Shown here: in pieces, positions 25,992-35,324 of the stretch
Layout of the letters: each line of letters starts with the position of its first letter
How positions within the stretch are numbered: the stretch's first letter is position 1
Assembly (NCBI GenBank): GCA_021432635.1
Contig: MU270044.1
Location: forward strand, 501,455-565,454
DNA: 64,000 nt
Direction: 5' to 3'
Origin: Thozetella sp. PMI_491
Taxonomy: Eukaryota; Ascomycota; Sordariomycetes; Chaetosphaeriales; Chaetosphaeriaceae
Program-made: the position numbers and the translations under genes
Notes under the pieces: model-generated
Told to the model about the DNA's origin: nothing
The model's database searches: none
What the model saw: the letters and a program-made list of their open reading frames with translations, nothing else

Positions 25992-26858
25992 ATCAACACC
26001 AAGCCACTTGTCAGATCGTGCGATGCCAGAGGCTCAACTTTTAATCCCCCTCTCCCCCCTCCCTATCGAACAGAACACGGTATGATCCTCCTGAAGGGAC
26101 AAAGCGCAGAGCCGCAGCCGCCCCAACGAGGGGCAGGAACCAAGGCTGTGGACTCAGCGGGTCTCACAAGCGATTTGTGTATAAGCAGCTTACGGAATGG
26201 GGTATAAGGACCTTGCTGCAGCGACGAGTTTTTTTGGGTTTAGCATGGGATACTTTGCATCTTATAAGTCTCGCCAACTGAGCGAAGGCTATGATACTTA
26301 GCGACGGCGCACAAAATTGGGCGAGGGGCACTTCCCAGGTACACTGTAATACAGACATTATGGTGAGATGGATCAAGAGGGTGGAGAGCCAGTGGCTGTG
26401 TTCTACCTGTATCGAAACACAGCTGTACACCTAGGCATGTATGCAGGCTGGATATTCTGAAGCAATAATGACCCAAGTCAAGCATGAGTATCTGCATGGT
26501 CCCTTCCTCTGGCGGCAGTCGCTGCATGGTATGAATAACACCTGTAAGGTCTGCACTAGTAGCGAGTAGCAACAATGTGTTTCGGTATCAAGTTAAATAG
26601 GACCCAAGCACAGCACAGGACGAACCGCACTTGCGGGACCCCAAGTTTTTTTTGGGAAGCTTGAGTGCGGGGGGGATGCTAGCATTTTGCTTATCGGTGG
26701 GACTATCGCCTTTCCCCCCACCATCTCAAGGATTAAAAAAAAAGTCGGATTAGTTACCGCGAAGGCTCTACCTCAAGCAGCCGTCGAGCTGGCTTCGGAA
26801 ACTACACTCTTCGCAGCATTCGCGACATTGTACAACACCCTCCCGAATATTACCTAAT
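25992..26858. other. Intergenic region
   Basis: 3' flank of the TRP gene and promoter of ACL4. T-runs and A-runs occur near 26646 and 26735. No coding signal is seen; minus-strand frames at 26164-26575 are short and featureless. Confidence 0.6.
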
Positions 26859-28040
26859 ATGGCTCCGACCAGACCAAAATCAAAAAAGAACGGCGCCAGG
26901 AAGGCCGATAAAAGGGCGGCTCTGCTTGCGAAGAAAGCCGGATCGGACGCTCAGATTGTCAACCCTCGCCAGCTACTTGCCGATGCCACCTTCAAGCTCC
27001 AGCAAGGCGATCCCGAAGGCGCCGCCAAAATTGCCAAGACAGCCTTTGAGCAGATTGGACCCGACGGCCGACACTCTGGCGCCTGCCTCACTCTCCTCGG
27101 CCAGATTCATGTCGAGCTCGGCGAGATCGACCAGGCGCGAGGATACTTCCTGCAGGCTATAGAAACAGACGAAGACGACGCAATGCCCGACGAGATATCC
27201 GGTGGTCCCGAGAGATTTCTGTGGTTAGCCCAGCTGAGCGAGGAAGGCGGTCAGGACAGCGTGACTTGGTTTGAGCGTGGTGCTACAGCGCTGCGCAAGC
27301 AAATACAGTCTCTTACCGACGGCATGGCGAATCTGCCCCAGACGCGAGATTTGCAGGAGGCAGTCATCAGAGAGAAGAAGAATAAGCTCGGTGAGACGCT
27401 GTGCGCCGTCGCCGAGGTCTACATGACAGACCTGAGCTGGGAGGAAGATGCAGAGCAGCGCTGCGAGGCGCTCATCACTGAGGCAGGCCTCGTGGCCCCT
27501 GACATGCCCGAGACATGGCAGACGGTTGCCAACGTGCGCATCTCACAGTCACGCCTCGAGGATGCACGTGCTGCCTTGGATAGGAGTTTAAACTTGTGGA
27601 AGGACTTGCCGCCTGATGACCAGGCCATCCCCCCCTTTCCCACTCGCGTCAGTCTCTTGAGGCTCCTAGTAGAGGTCGGGAAGGAGGAGACGGCATATGA
27701 GGTAGCGGACAGGATGATACAGGAAGACGACACGAGCGTCGAGGTGGCGTACCTGGGCGGCTTTGCTATGCACAACCTAGGCGAGACGGGTAGGACGCAG
27801 GAGCCTGGAGATGAAGAGACCTGGAAGGCCGCGTGGAGGTCTTCGCGGAGGTGGCTCTCCAACTGTCTTCGCCTTTTCGAGGCCCAAGGGTACGAGGACG
27901 AGCAGCTGGGAGAGCACGCAAAGGAGCTCTTGGAGTTGATAAGCACCGAACTGGGAGAAGGCTCTGAAGACGACGGCGACTGGGAGGACACGGATGGGGG
28001 CGAAGACGAGGACGAGGATGGAGATGAAGAAATGGAATAG
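26859..28040 (+). CDS. ACL4: Acl4-like dedicated chaperone of ribosomal protein Rpl4
   Basis: TPR protein that captures nascent Rpl4 and escorts it to the nucleus for 60S assembly. It is a single exon of 393 residues, close to the yeast protein in size. The N-terminus is lysine-rich (KSKKNGARKADKRAALLAKK), followed by TPR helices: LLADATFKLQQGDPEGAAKI, then HSGACLTLLGQIHVELGEID with QARGYFLQAIETD, and later TWQTVANVRISQSRLEDARA. The C-terminus is the acidic tail typical of Acl4 (DDGDWEDTDGG onward, nt 27970-28036). There are no introns. It is convergent with GIR2 and lies next to PUF6, so three ribosome/translation genes are adjacent. Identification rests on TPR layout, length and acidic tail. 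Confidence 0.85.
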   Translation: MAPTRPKSKKNGARKADKRAALLAKKAGSDAQIVNPRQLLADATFKLQQGDPEGAAKIAKTAFEQIGPDGRHSGACLTLLGQIHVELGEIDQARGYFLQAIETDEDDAMPDEISGGPERFLWLAQLSEEGGQDSVTWFERGATALRKQIQSLTDGMANLPQTRDLQEAVIREKKNKLGETLCAVAEVYMTDLSWEEDAEQRCEALITEAGLVAPDMPETWQTVANVRISQSRLEDARAALDRSLNLWKDLPPDDQAIPPFPTRVSLLRLLVEVGKEETAYEVADRMIQEDDTSVEVAYLGGFAMHNLGETGRTQEPGDEETWKAAWRSSRRWLSNCLRLFEAQGYEDEQLGEHAKELLELISTELGEGSEDDGDWEDTDGGEDEDEDGDEEME

Positions 28041-28390
28041 CCCGAACGGCACGCTCTTCCTTTCACTCTTTCCCCTTGCCACGCGGCTGCGGCCGCGGTT
28101 GGCACGCTCTTCACTCGTCAATGGCGTCTTTGGTTTGCTTGGGAACCGGCGGCCCACGCTTGTGGGGCCCCGAAGATCTTGTTCTTGTCTCTAAGGGAGC
28201 TGGCATTAGATATATATATATATGACGGGAGGAGGATTGGCCTCAGAGGATACCATGGCGCATGGCATGCCAAGCTCCTGCAATTGATACCATTTTGGGG
28301 AGCCTCTCGATAGATTGGGGGTGATTTGGCCTGGCGCTGACCCGGCGACGTGCATTCGTCCTCGCTGCTGTATTCAAGCTCCATATGCGA
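28041..28390. other. Convergent intergenic region with (TA)n microsatellite
   Basis: 3' flanks of ACL4 and GIR2. A short TA repeat lies at about 28210-28223. Nothing coding is seen. Confidence 0.6.
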
Positions 28391-29169
28391 TCATGAATCG
28401 GCGACTTTTAGTTTGTCCACACCCTCGACCGGAAGCTCTCCCTCGTCGTCGTCGCCCTCCAAGTCTTGGTCGGCCTTGCCGGCGAGGCCACCCTCCCACA
28501 ACTGCTTGCCCGTCAGCCTCGGAGGCTCCTTTACCCTGGCCTTCTTCAGCTCCGCCGCCCTTTCTTCCTCCTCCTTGATCCGAATCTCCTCCATCTCCTT
28601 GAGGAATCCTTCTCTCCACTTGATGAAGGTCTCCGGGGTGACTAGAGTTCCGTGGAACTTTTGGTTCTCCTTGCGCTCCGCCTCCAAGAGGACCTCCTCA
28701 TGGGCCCGGGCGGCTGCTGCTTTCCTGTCCATGATCAACTGCTCGGCAGCCTCCTTGACGGCCGATACAAGGGTAAACACCATGGCCATACCGAGGTTCT
28801 CCTCGATCGTGGAATCTAGCCCCTGGAGCAGTTGCTCTTTTTCGTTGGCGACGCTGAAGAGTTCGTGCTGGGTGGCGTTCTGCGGTGCCGAGAGGTCCAG
28901 ATTGGGAGCCTTGTCGGGATAATCCTCGGGGTAGCGCACGGTCAAGAGCATGACGGGCGGTTCTTCCTCGTCGTCGGGGATGTCCAGCGTGATGGATACA
29001 TGGAATTCCGTCTCGGATATGTCTTGATTCGGGCAGGTTAGTTGGATGTGCTGGCTGCGCAACCTGCCGCCGACGGCAGCTTGCGCGGGAGGCAACCCGA
29101 ACCTGTAATCTCGTCCGGGAAGATCGAGTCTAGGACCTCCCGCTCCTCGATCTGTTCCTCACGGCCCAT
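28391..29169 (-). CDS. GIR2: RWD-domain protein, Gir2/RWDD1 homologue
   Basis: Gir2 binds the DRG-type GTPase Rbg2 and, through its RWD domain, Gcn1, affecting translation and eIF2-alpha kinase signalling. Exons 29169-29103 and 29022-28391 are joined over an 80-bp intron, giving 232 residues. The RWD domain is N-terminal: IEEREVLDSIFPDEIT, SITLDIPDDEEEPPVMLL, VRYPEDYPDKAPNLDLS. A helical stretch follows, ending in the Lys/Glu-rich EEEERAAELKKARVKEPPR and then the DFRP-like LTGKQLWEGG, which is the binding segment for the DRG GTPase in this family. The upstream in-frame Met at 29274 is not used because MGREEQIEEREV is the family N-terminus. Divergent from PUF6. Confidence 0.93.
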
Positions 29170-29521
29170 TTTATGGCTCGTTACCGGAGGAACCAGCCTT
29201 GTATTACAGCTAGGGGCCCTTAAGGCACGTCGGTGGTGCTTGGTTTTGTCTTTTGTTTTCCCGTCGATGTGCACAACTTCCTTCGGCCAGGAAAGAGGAT
29301 GGAGGGGCAGCTCTCCGCGCGCTGGGGCCGCGAAGTGGGGTGTCCCGCGCTAGAAGGATAGGTATTATCGTGCTCACCGCCCGGCCGGCAGTATCGTGGG
29401 CTCCCAAAATTTCTCCAGAGCCGCTGCCAAAAAAAATTGACCGAGTTCGTCTACTGCGCCAACGCGGGCAACACCAAAACTGCACCCGCCAGAACCGTCC
29501 AGCCCCCCATTGCAATTCGCC
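29170..29521. promoter_or_regulatory. Bidirectional promoter GIR2 / PUF6
   Basis: 352 bp between two divergent start codons. It contains AAAATTT at 29406-29412, similar to the core of the ribosome-biogenesis RRPE element known from yeasts, and an A-run at 29429-29437. Use of either as a regulatory site is inference. Confidence 0.5.
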
Positions 29522-31711
29522 ATGGCACCGCGGAACGGCGTAGCAGGCATCAAGAGGAAATCCTCCTCGAGCGTCAAGAGCACCAATGACCACCCGACCA
29601 AGAAAGCAAAAGTCGGTTCCACACGGAAGAACCTTGCAGTCGAAGCCGGGAGCGATGAGATGGACTCGGACGACTCGTTCGGCAGCCTCTCCGATCCGGA
29701 TGACGGAGGAGTAGAGCTGGAGGCAGAGTCTGCTGCGGAGAGAGGCCCCAGGAGGAACGGTGGCTCGGCGCGAGCCGACGGCGGTCCTGCTGGCAAGACT
29801 TTTGAGAAAGGTAAGCCTTATGCACACCCAGCTGTCCCTTTGGCGCGGGCTAACGTCGCATGTACAGGCAAGGATACGTCCCGGGAAGCCCACGCAAAGC
29901 AAAAGCAACTGGCCCAGGAGCGCAAGGCAGCAAAGCCATTGGCGGACGAAGTGCATCGAACTAAGAAGCTCTGGGAGAAGCTCCGAAGGAAGTCCCACGT
30001 GGCCAAGGAGGAGCGTCAGGTGCTTGTCGAAGAGCTATATCAGATCATTACGGGCCGCGTCAAGGATTTTGTGCTCAAGCACGACGCCGTCCGCGCTGTG
30101 CAGACCGCTGTCAAATATTCGAACACAACTCAGCGCAAGCAGATTGCTCGAGAGCTCCAAGGGACCTACCCACAACTCGCCGAGAGCAAGTACGCCAAAT
30201 TCCTCATCGGGAAGCTCTTGGTCCAGAACGACGATGAGATTCGGGACTTGATAATTCCCGAATTCTACGGCAAGGTGCGGAAGCTCATCAACCACACCGA
30301 GGCGTCGTGGATATTAGACGACGTATACCGAGGAGTGGCTACGAGAGAACAGAAGGCCATCTTGCTACGGGAGTGGTACGGTCCCGACTTTGCTCTCTTC
30401 GTCCCGGAGAAAGGCGTCGAGGTCACGGCGGATTTGCCTCTCATCCTCGAGAACGAGCCGGGCAAGCGGCCCACTGTCCTCAAGTACCTTTTCGACATGA
30501 TCAACGGGCTCGTTCAGAAGCAGCTCACGGGCTTCACGATCCTCCACGATGCCATGCTCCAGTATTTCCTCTGCCTCAAGTCCGACAGCGCCGAGCTGAA
30601 GGAGTTCATCGAGGTGATCAAGGGCGACGAGACTGGCGATCTGCTCAAGAACATGGCCTTCACCAAATCCGGCGCACGCCTCTCGTGCCTTCTGCTCGCC
30701 CACGGCTCTGCCAAGGACCGTAGGGCCATCCTGAAGGCGTACAAGGACACCCTTCATCTTATGTGCGGAGATCCAAATGCCTACATGGTGATCCTCGCCG
30801 CGTACGATGTCATTGACGACACTGTAACGACCTCTAAAGCCATCTTCCCGGAGCTGGTTGGAAAAGACGACAGCAAGGGCGCGGAGAACGTGATCTTTCT
30901 AGCCAACGATCTGACCGCTCGCATCACGGCGCTGTATCTGCTCGAGGGGCCTTCGAAGGTGCTATTTCCCGCGAGTCGTGCTGGGGACTTGGCGCTACTG
31001 CGGGAGATCCACGAGATTCGAGAAAATACCAGCAAGAAGAACCCAGAGACTCGGCGCACCGAGCTCGTAGCAGCCTTGTCGCCTTATCTCTTGTCGGCAA
31101 TCGCAGCCTTCCCCAGCGATCTAGTGTCGACCTCGTTCGGCTGCCAGTTCGTTGCCGAAGTAATGTTGTCTGCTCCCGGGGACAAGACGGCGGCGCTTGT
31201 GGCCATCGCGTCCACGGCAGCCGGTGACCCGAACGCACCAGTGCCGGAGCATGTTTACCCCCCTCCGCCACCGCACATCTCCCACACAGCTCATGGCGGC
31301 CGGATGTTCAAGTCGTTGATCGCCGGGGGCCGTTTCGACAAGACGACCGGGGAGATCAAGCTGGTGGACCCGCCCTTGCGCTTTGCAGAAACCTTTTACG
31401 CCATCGCCAAAGACCACATTGTAGCCTGGGCGACAGGCCCAAGCTCTTTTGTGGTAGTGTCCCTGCTGGAGGCTGCTGATTTTTCTTCCAAGGACGAGCT
31501 CTTGCGCACTCTCCGCGCCGAGAAGAAGAAGCTGACCAAGGCGGCGAATGAGGAGACCCCAGAGCAAAAGGCGAAGCGAGAGGCAGCGGCTGAGAGTGCG
31601 GCAGCGCCCAAGGCCAAGAACAAGGCCAAGAAGGCGAAGGGCAAGGGGGAAGTGAAGCCACAAGTCGGAAACCACGGCACCAAGCTGCTGCTGGAGAAGC
31701 TGGCCGCTTGA
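29522..31711 (+). CDS. PUF6: Puf6-like Pumilio/CPL-domain protein
   Basis: Nucleolar Pumilio-repeat RNA-binding protein; in yeast it acts in 60S biogenesis and represses ASH1 mRNA translation. ATG at 29522 starts MAPRNGVAGIKRK. The N-terminus is basic with KKAK nuclear-localisation-like patches. An intron of 57 bp (29811-29867, GTAAGC to TACAG) is inferred; it is in frame and stop-free. Mature protein is about 710 residues. Degenerate Puf repeats run from about 30030 (ITGRVKDFVLKHDAVRAVQT, YPQLAESKYAKFLIGKLL, KLINHTEASWILDDVYRG). They are followed by the C-terminal CPL domain with LKYLFDMINGLVQKQLTGF and SGARLSCLLLAHGSAKDRR. The tail is Lys/Ala-rich (AKNKAKKAKGKG), ending HGTKLLLEKLAA. Divergent from GIR2. 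Confidence 0.93.
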   Translation: MAPRNGVAGIKRKSSSSVKSTNDHPTKKAKVGSTRKNLAVEAGSDEMDSDDSFGSLSDPDDGGVELEAESAAERGPRRNGGSARADGGPAGKTFEKGKPYAHPAVPLARANVACTGKDTSREAHAKQKQLAQERKAAKPLADEVHRTKKLWEKLRRKSHVAKEERQVLVEELYQIITGRVKDFVLKHDAVRAVQTAVKYSNTTQRKQIARELQGTYPQLAESKYAKFLIGKLLVQNDDEIRDLIIPEFYGKVRKLINHTEASWILDDVYRGVATREQKAILLREWYGPDFALFVPEKGVEVTADLPLILENEPGKRPTVLKYLFDMINGLVQKQLTGFTILHDAMLQYFLCLKSDSAELKEFIEVIKGDETGDLLKNMAFTKSGARLSCLLLAHGSAKDRRAILKAYKDTLHLMCGDPNAYMVILAAYDVIDDTVTTSKAIFPELVGKDDSKGAENVIFLANDLTARITALYLLEGPSKVLFPASRAGDLALLREIHEIRENTSKKNPETRRTELVAALSPYLLSAIAAFPSDLVSTSFGCQFVAEVMLSAPGDKTAALVAIASTAAGDPNAPVPEHVYPPPPPHISHTAHGGRMFKSLIAGGRFDKTTGEIKLVDPPLRFAETFYAIAKDHIVAWATGPSSFVVVSLLEAADFSSKDELLRTLRAEKKKLTKAANEETPEQKAKREAAAESAAAPKAKNKAKKAKGKGEVKPQVGNHGTKLLLEKLAA

Positions 31712-32018
31712 AGCCAATAGTTTGGGAGGCAGAATTGGGGAGTCGCCCGACGGAATCTGGTGGCAGGCGAGCAGAGAATGGTAGTACAGGAATTTGTGCG
31801 GTGCTAAGAGAAGGGGGCTGCAAGCCATACACTTGACTGCCCATTGCATTCGACTTTTGTTTCAATTCCCGTTTCTCAGCTTGTGGCGGGATCTGTCCCT
31901 GGCATGCCCCCACATTACTTGCATGCAGAAACAGGCTGCTCCCGCTTGTGGGGTTGGGTCCTCTTTTACCTGTCAAGCTGTTTACCTTGCATGTTTGGCC
32001 GACCGAGTCCTGGGAGAA

Positions 32019-32054
32019 GGGGAGGGGGGGGGGGGAAGGGGGGGGGGGCGGGGG
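32019..32054 (+). repeat. Four G-runs, G-quadruplex-capable
   Basis: Runs of 4, 12, 11 and 5 G at 32019-32022, 32024-32035, 32038-32048 and 32050-32054, separated by 1-2 nt. This satisfies the usual four-run G-quadruplex pattern many times over. It lies about 310 bp downstream of the PUF6 stop. Confidence 0.85.
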
Positions 32055-32182
32055 TAAAAGGGCTTCATGACAATGAGATACTCTAGAAAGAAAAGTACAA
32101 TGCATAGATGATATCAGCCTGGTGAGCTCCATCCCGGTCATTAGAACAGCCGCCTGGCGATAGGAGTCAGATCAGAACGTAT

Positions 32183-32359
32183 CTAGGCAACTTTGGAGAC
32201 AGGCTTTATTACCTGGTAATACAGATCGTGAAGAAGGGGTCGCACAGTTACACCGCCGTCACGTCTAAACTGTTCCCACGAGAATGAGTCTCCCAGCCTG
32301 AGTTTGTCTAGGGCTTCTGGAGGGGCCGTCGCAATGCTGCTGCTACTTATAAGCAGCAT
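32183..32359 (-). CDS. Possible small gene or terminal exon, unknown
   Basis: A 58-codon stretch from ATG at 32359 with protein-like composition: PPEALDKLRLGDSFSWEQF, then VRPLLHDLYYQVIKPVSKVA and a stop. It reads like the C-terminal end of a small globular protein. TTAACAG just upstream (minus strand) could be a splice acceptor, but I could not find a convincing upstream exon with an ATG. It could be a small gene, a terminal exon, or a remnant of one. No family is recognised. Confidence 0.3.
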   Translation of the reverse strand: MLLISSSSIATAPPEALDKLRLGDSFSWEQFRRDGGVTVRPLLHDLYYQVIKPVSKVA

Positions 32360-33220
32360 ACCTGTTAACACAAGATGACGACAGCCTCGTGTTCCGGAGA
32401 AGATATACGGAGAAAACCAACGTGTGCGTATACAAATAGCTAACCGGTGACCCTGTGGTGGGTTTCCCCTCTCTTTACCTACATTTCTGACATCATTCAC
32501 AGGTGACAAACTCTCTACCACCTCTTCTTGCTAGTGGTATGCGCTGGGCCACGACTGCGTTGTCAGGGGCACCGCGGCCTGCCCGGGAAAGAAGAAAGAG
32601 TGGTGATGGTCACCCGGTATTGTAAATGTCGGAGCGATGGACTAAGGAGAGTATATCGAGATGAAAGTCGATACAATGGCTCGTTGAAACCTCATCCGCT
32701 TCCTTCGACCCCCGAAACCCTCGAGGTTCCGGTCGGCATTTGTAGCTATATGGGGGATTTCTCAGCGATTTGATGGACCATGAAAGGGTACATGTCCTAC
32801 CATGGTACAGGTCCACTTCATCTGGTCGTTCTGCTTGCATTTGGTGACATGTTGGCGTCGTCCCTGCCCCCGTGTCCGTGGTTGTTCAACAGCGCGGCCA
32901 GCACAGAAAACTTGCCTGCGAAGCCATGTCAACAAAATTTCACATCGATTTTGATCCATTTATCTCTCGTGGCCTCGAATACTGCTAGTCAAGCTACACC
33001 AAAGGCCCCTCCCTCTTTGGCACTTTCCGGGCCGCTTCCGCTGCAAACTCCCAGCCTTGCCTCGCCACTGTTTCTCCTCGGAACTGAAAACAAAAGTTTC
33101 CCCCGGAGCCCGTCGCCAGATCCAAGCTCCAGAGAAATAGCACGGTCTTGGGCCGTCGGATGATTCTCCCCTCCCAGCTCGCCCTGACAGCCAACACACC
33201 AGGCGGCGGTTCACTTCGCC

Positions 33221-34254
33221 ATGTCGACCTTTGACATCATCCAGAAGCGGGGCAGCAGCGACTGCCACGAGCCCTATAGATGGTACACTTGCAACTACGG
33301 TGGAAAATATTACACAGGATGCTGCAGCGTTGACCCTTGCGGGCTGTCCCCGGGGTGTCCGGCTGCGAATCAGCAGCCCAGCGACAACTACCAGTCCGCT
33401 AGCACGACTCCTACCAAGATGACTTCGACTGTCACAGCTACTGAGACTGCTGCTACTTCGACAGTTGGTTCTGACACGGGAGCAACAACCTCTCTAGCAC
33501 AGCCCGGCGCGTCCGACGGGCAGCCGACACAGGACAGTCGCCTCAGCGTGTCGGTTGGCGCTCTCGTGGCCATTGTTGTAGGAAGCCTGTGCTTCGCCGC
33601 GTTCCTAGTCTGTCTGTATGTGTTGTGGAGCAAGAATCAGCGGAGGAAGGGCAAGAAGCGGCTCCTGGAAACTAGCACCTCGCCGGCCCGAGGCGTCCTG
33701 GAGAGCCAGGGCTTTTTCGGAGGCGGCGCGGTATCACCCCCTCGGACATCCAAACCGCCTCTTGCTCTGGACGACGGTGGAGGTCAAGTAACTCCCGTTA
33801 GGAGGGTCCTGGCGCACCACAACGGCTGACTCTGGTTTCTACTTTAGACTATTGGTTTCCTGATTCCCTTCGGCCCGGGCCTGGTCGGCATGCGAGAAAC
33901 AGCCAATCCACCCAGGGCTTCAACCACCTTGGCAGCGCACCCCTTAGTCCCGTCACGCCCCTGGATCAGCCGCTGCGACACTCGGAGCTTGACTCGGTCT
34001 CAATTTCTGAGCTAGAATCAACTCCCACACAGCCTGTGGCAACAGGTCCTGCGCCGAACGCCAGGGCCAAGGCCAAGAACTGGCCGATCAGAGGCGATGC
34101 ACCGGCTGCGGCGATCTCCACAGCATCTGAGAGGTTGGAAACCGTCAAGGAGCCTTTCAACGGACCGCGTGCCACCCTCAACCCCACCCAGCACGAGAGA
34201 GATTCCGGTACGTACGCCAACAGCTGGACTCAGTTCCATAATGTTCAAGTCTGA
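33221..34254 (+). CDS. Single-pass membrane protein with Cys-rich N-terminal motif
   Basis: Function unknown. The N-terminus has a compact Cys motif, CHEPYRWYTCNYGGKYYTGC then CSVDPCGLSPGC, which recurs in many filamentous-fungal single-pass proteins. A Ser/Thr-rich stalk follows (about 33400-33540), then one TM helix (VSVGALVAIVVGSLCFAAFL) and a basic stop-transfer KNQRRKGKKR. The cytosolic tail is disordered. No signal peptide is visible, so the topology may rely on the TM segment. The second exon runs to 34254 and ends NSWTQFHNVQV. The intron is most likely 33783-33847 (65 bp, with a CTGAC branch site), though the donor GTCAAG is weak; 33788-33915 is an in-phase alternative. The layout recalls cell-wall or stress sensors, but that is inference. 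Confidence 0.75.
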
Positions 34255-34787
34255 GAATAGGGGCCACTGGTAAGAACTAGGGGATATGGACTGGTATGTG
34301 AGCACGCATTAGGGGGTGGAAGCAGAGGGAGCCTATATCCCTAAAATTCCGGATCAGGGACATCAGGGAAGGTTCAAAAACGACTCTGTAGGGTGAGCCT
34401 AGCCTTGTTCAACTTTTCTCCCGGGTATTCGGTGCTATTCTATGACCGAGGGCAGTACAAGAAAAGAAGAAAACAAAAAGAAAGGGGGTCCATCTCGCCG
34501 TTCCCTACCGTCCTAAACGCCCTTGCCATGCGAAACTCAGAGCCCCTTTGTAAATCCGAGCTCGGGACCACGAGCCCCTGGAAAATCTAATAGTGCCTTT
34601 CCCCAACGCAGTAACCGTTTGCCGCATCAATTCCCGTCGTTGTGCCAGACCTGCGCGTCCGACTTGGCGATACAAAAGGGGATGCAGCCCACCCCCGCGA
34701 GTCGCCCAAAAAGATGGTATAGGGGCACAGGGTGCCCGCCTCATGACTGAGGCTGTGCCTCCTCTATAGGGCGCACTTTGAGGGGCC
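34255..34787. other. Convergent intergenic region
   Basis: 3' flanks of the membrane-protein gene and RPB4. No coding signal is seen. Confidence 0.6.
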
Positions 34788-35324
34788 TCAGGTGCTCATC
34801 AGCTTCAGCATTTCGTTGAGGAGATCTTGGAGGTCGTCGTCGCTGATCTTGTCAGCGAGAGACGGAATCAACGTCTTGCACTCGTCGGCCGAGTCGCAGC
34901 AGAGAGATCCTGTGGCAGCCGCACATAGGTTAGCACCTGGTCCGACCTAGATCTGCAGCGGAGGGGCTAGCAGCATGGGGTTTTCCGTACCGATCTGGGC
35001 GCGCTCGAACTTGGTCAGCTCCTGATGCGCGCTCAGCAGACGCTCGACCGCCTCGACGTTTTCTTTGTGGCGGAACCGCGCGAAGGCGTCAAGGTAGTCG
35101 AGGGTCTTGCTGAGAATCTCGGTCTCATTGCGGTCCTTGCGGTCCTTGCGCCGGCGGTTTATGAGGGCATGGATGACGAGGGAGGCCTCGGAGAGGGTGA
35201 GGGTTTCGACGTTGTCGAACTCGCCTAGCTTGAGGACGGAGCTGGCTTCCTCCTCGCCGGCGGGTGGGGGCTTCGGCCGTGAGGTGGGCGCGTGTACGGT
35301 GCGTCGCGGTTGCTGATCGGCCAT
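34788..35324 (-). CDS. RPB4: RNA polymerase II subunit Rpb4
   Basis: Forms the Rpb4/Rpb7 stalk of RNA polymerase II and has roles in transcription under stress and in mRNA decay. Exons 35324-34991 and 34909-34788 are joined over an 81-bp intron, giving 151 residues. After a Pro-rich N-terminus come EEASSVLKLGEFDNVETLTL and SEASLVIHALINRRRKDR, then the helical core KTLDYLDAFARFRHKENVEA. The final helix pair reads LIPSLADKISDDDLQDLLNE with MLKLMST at the end, the conserved Rpb4 C-terminus that binds Rpb7. The length agrees with filamentous-fungal orthologues and is shorter than the 221-residue budding-yeast protein. Confidence 0.95.

Larger units (their letters stand above)
31712..33220. other. 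Intergenic region with G-run cluster and one coding-like patch
   Basis: About 1.5 kb. It includes the G tract at 32019-32054 and a minus-strand coding-like segment at 32183-32359, both listed separately. From about 33000 it is the leader of the following membrane-protein gene. Confidence 0.5.
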
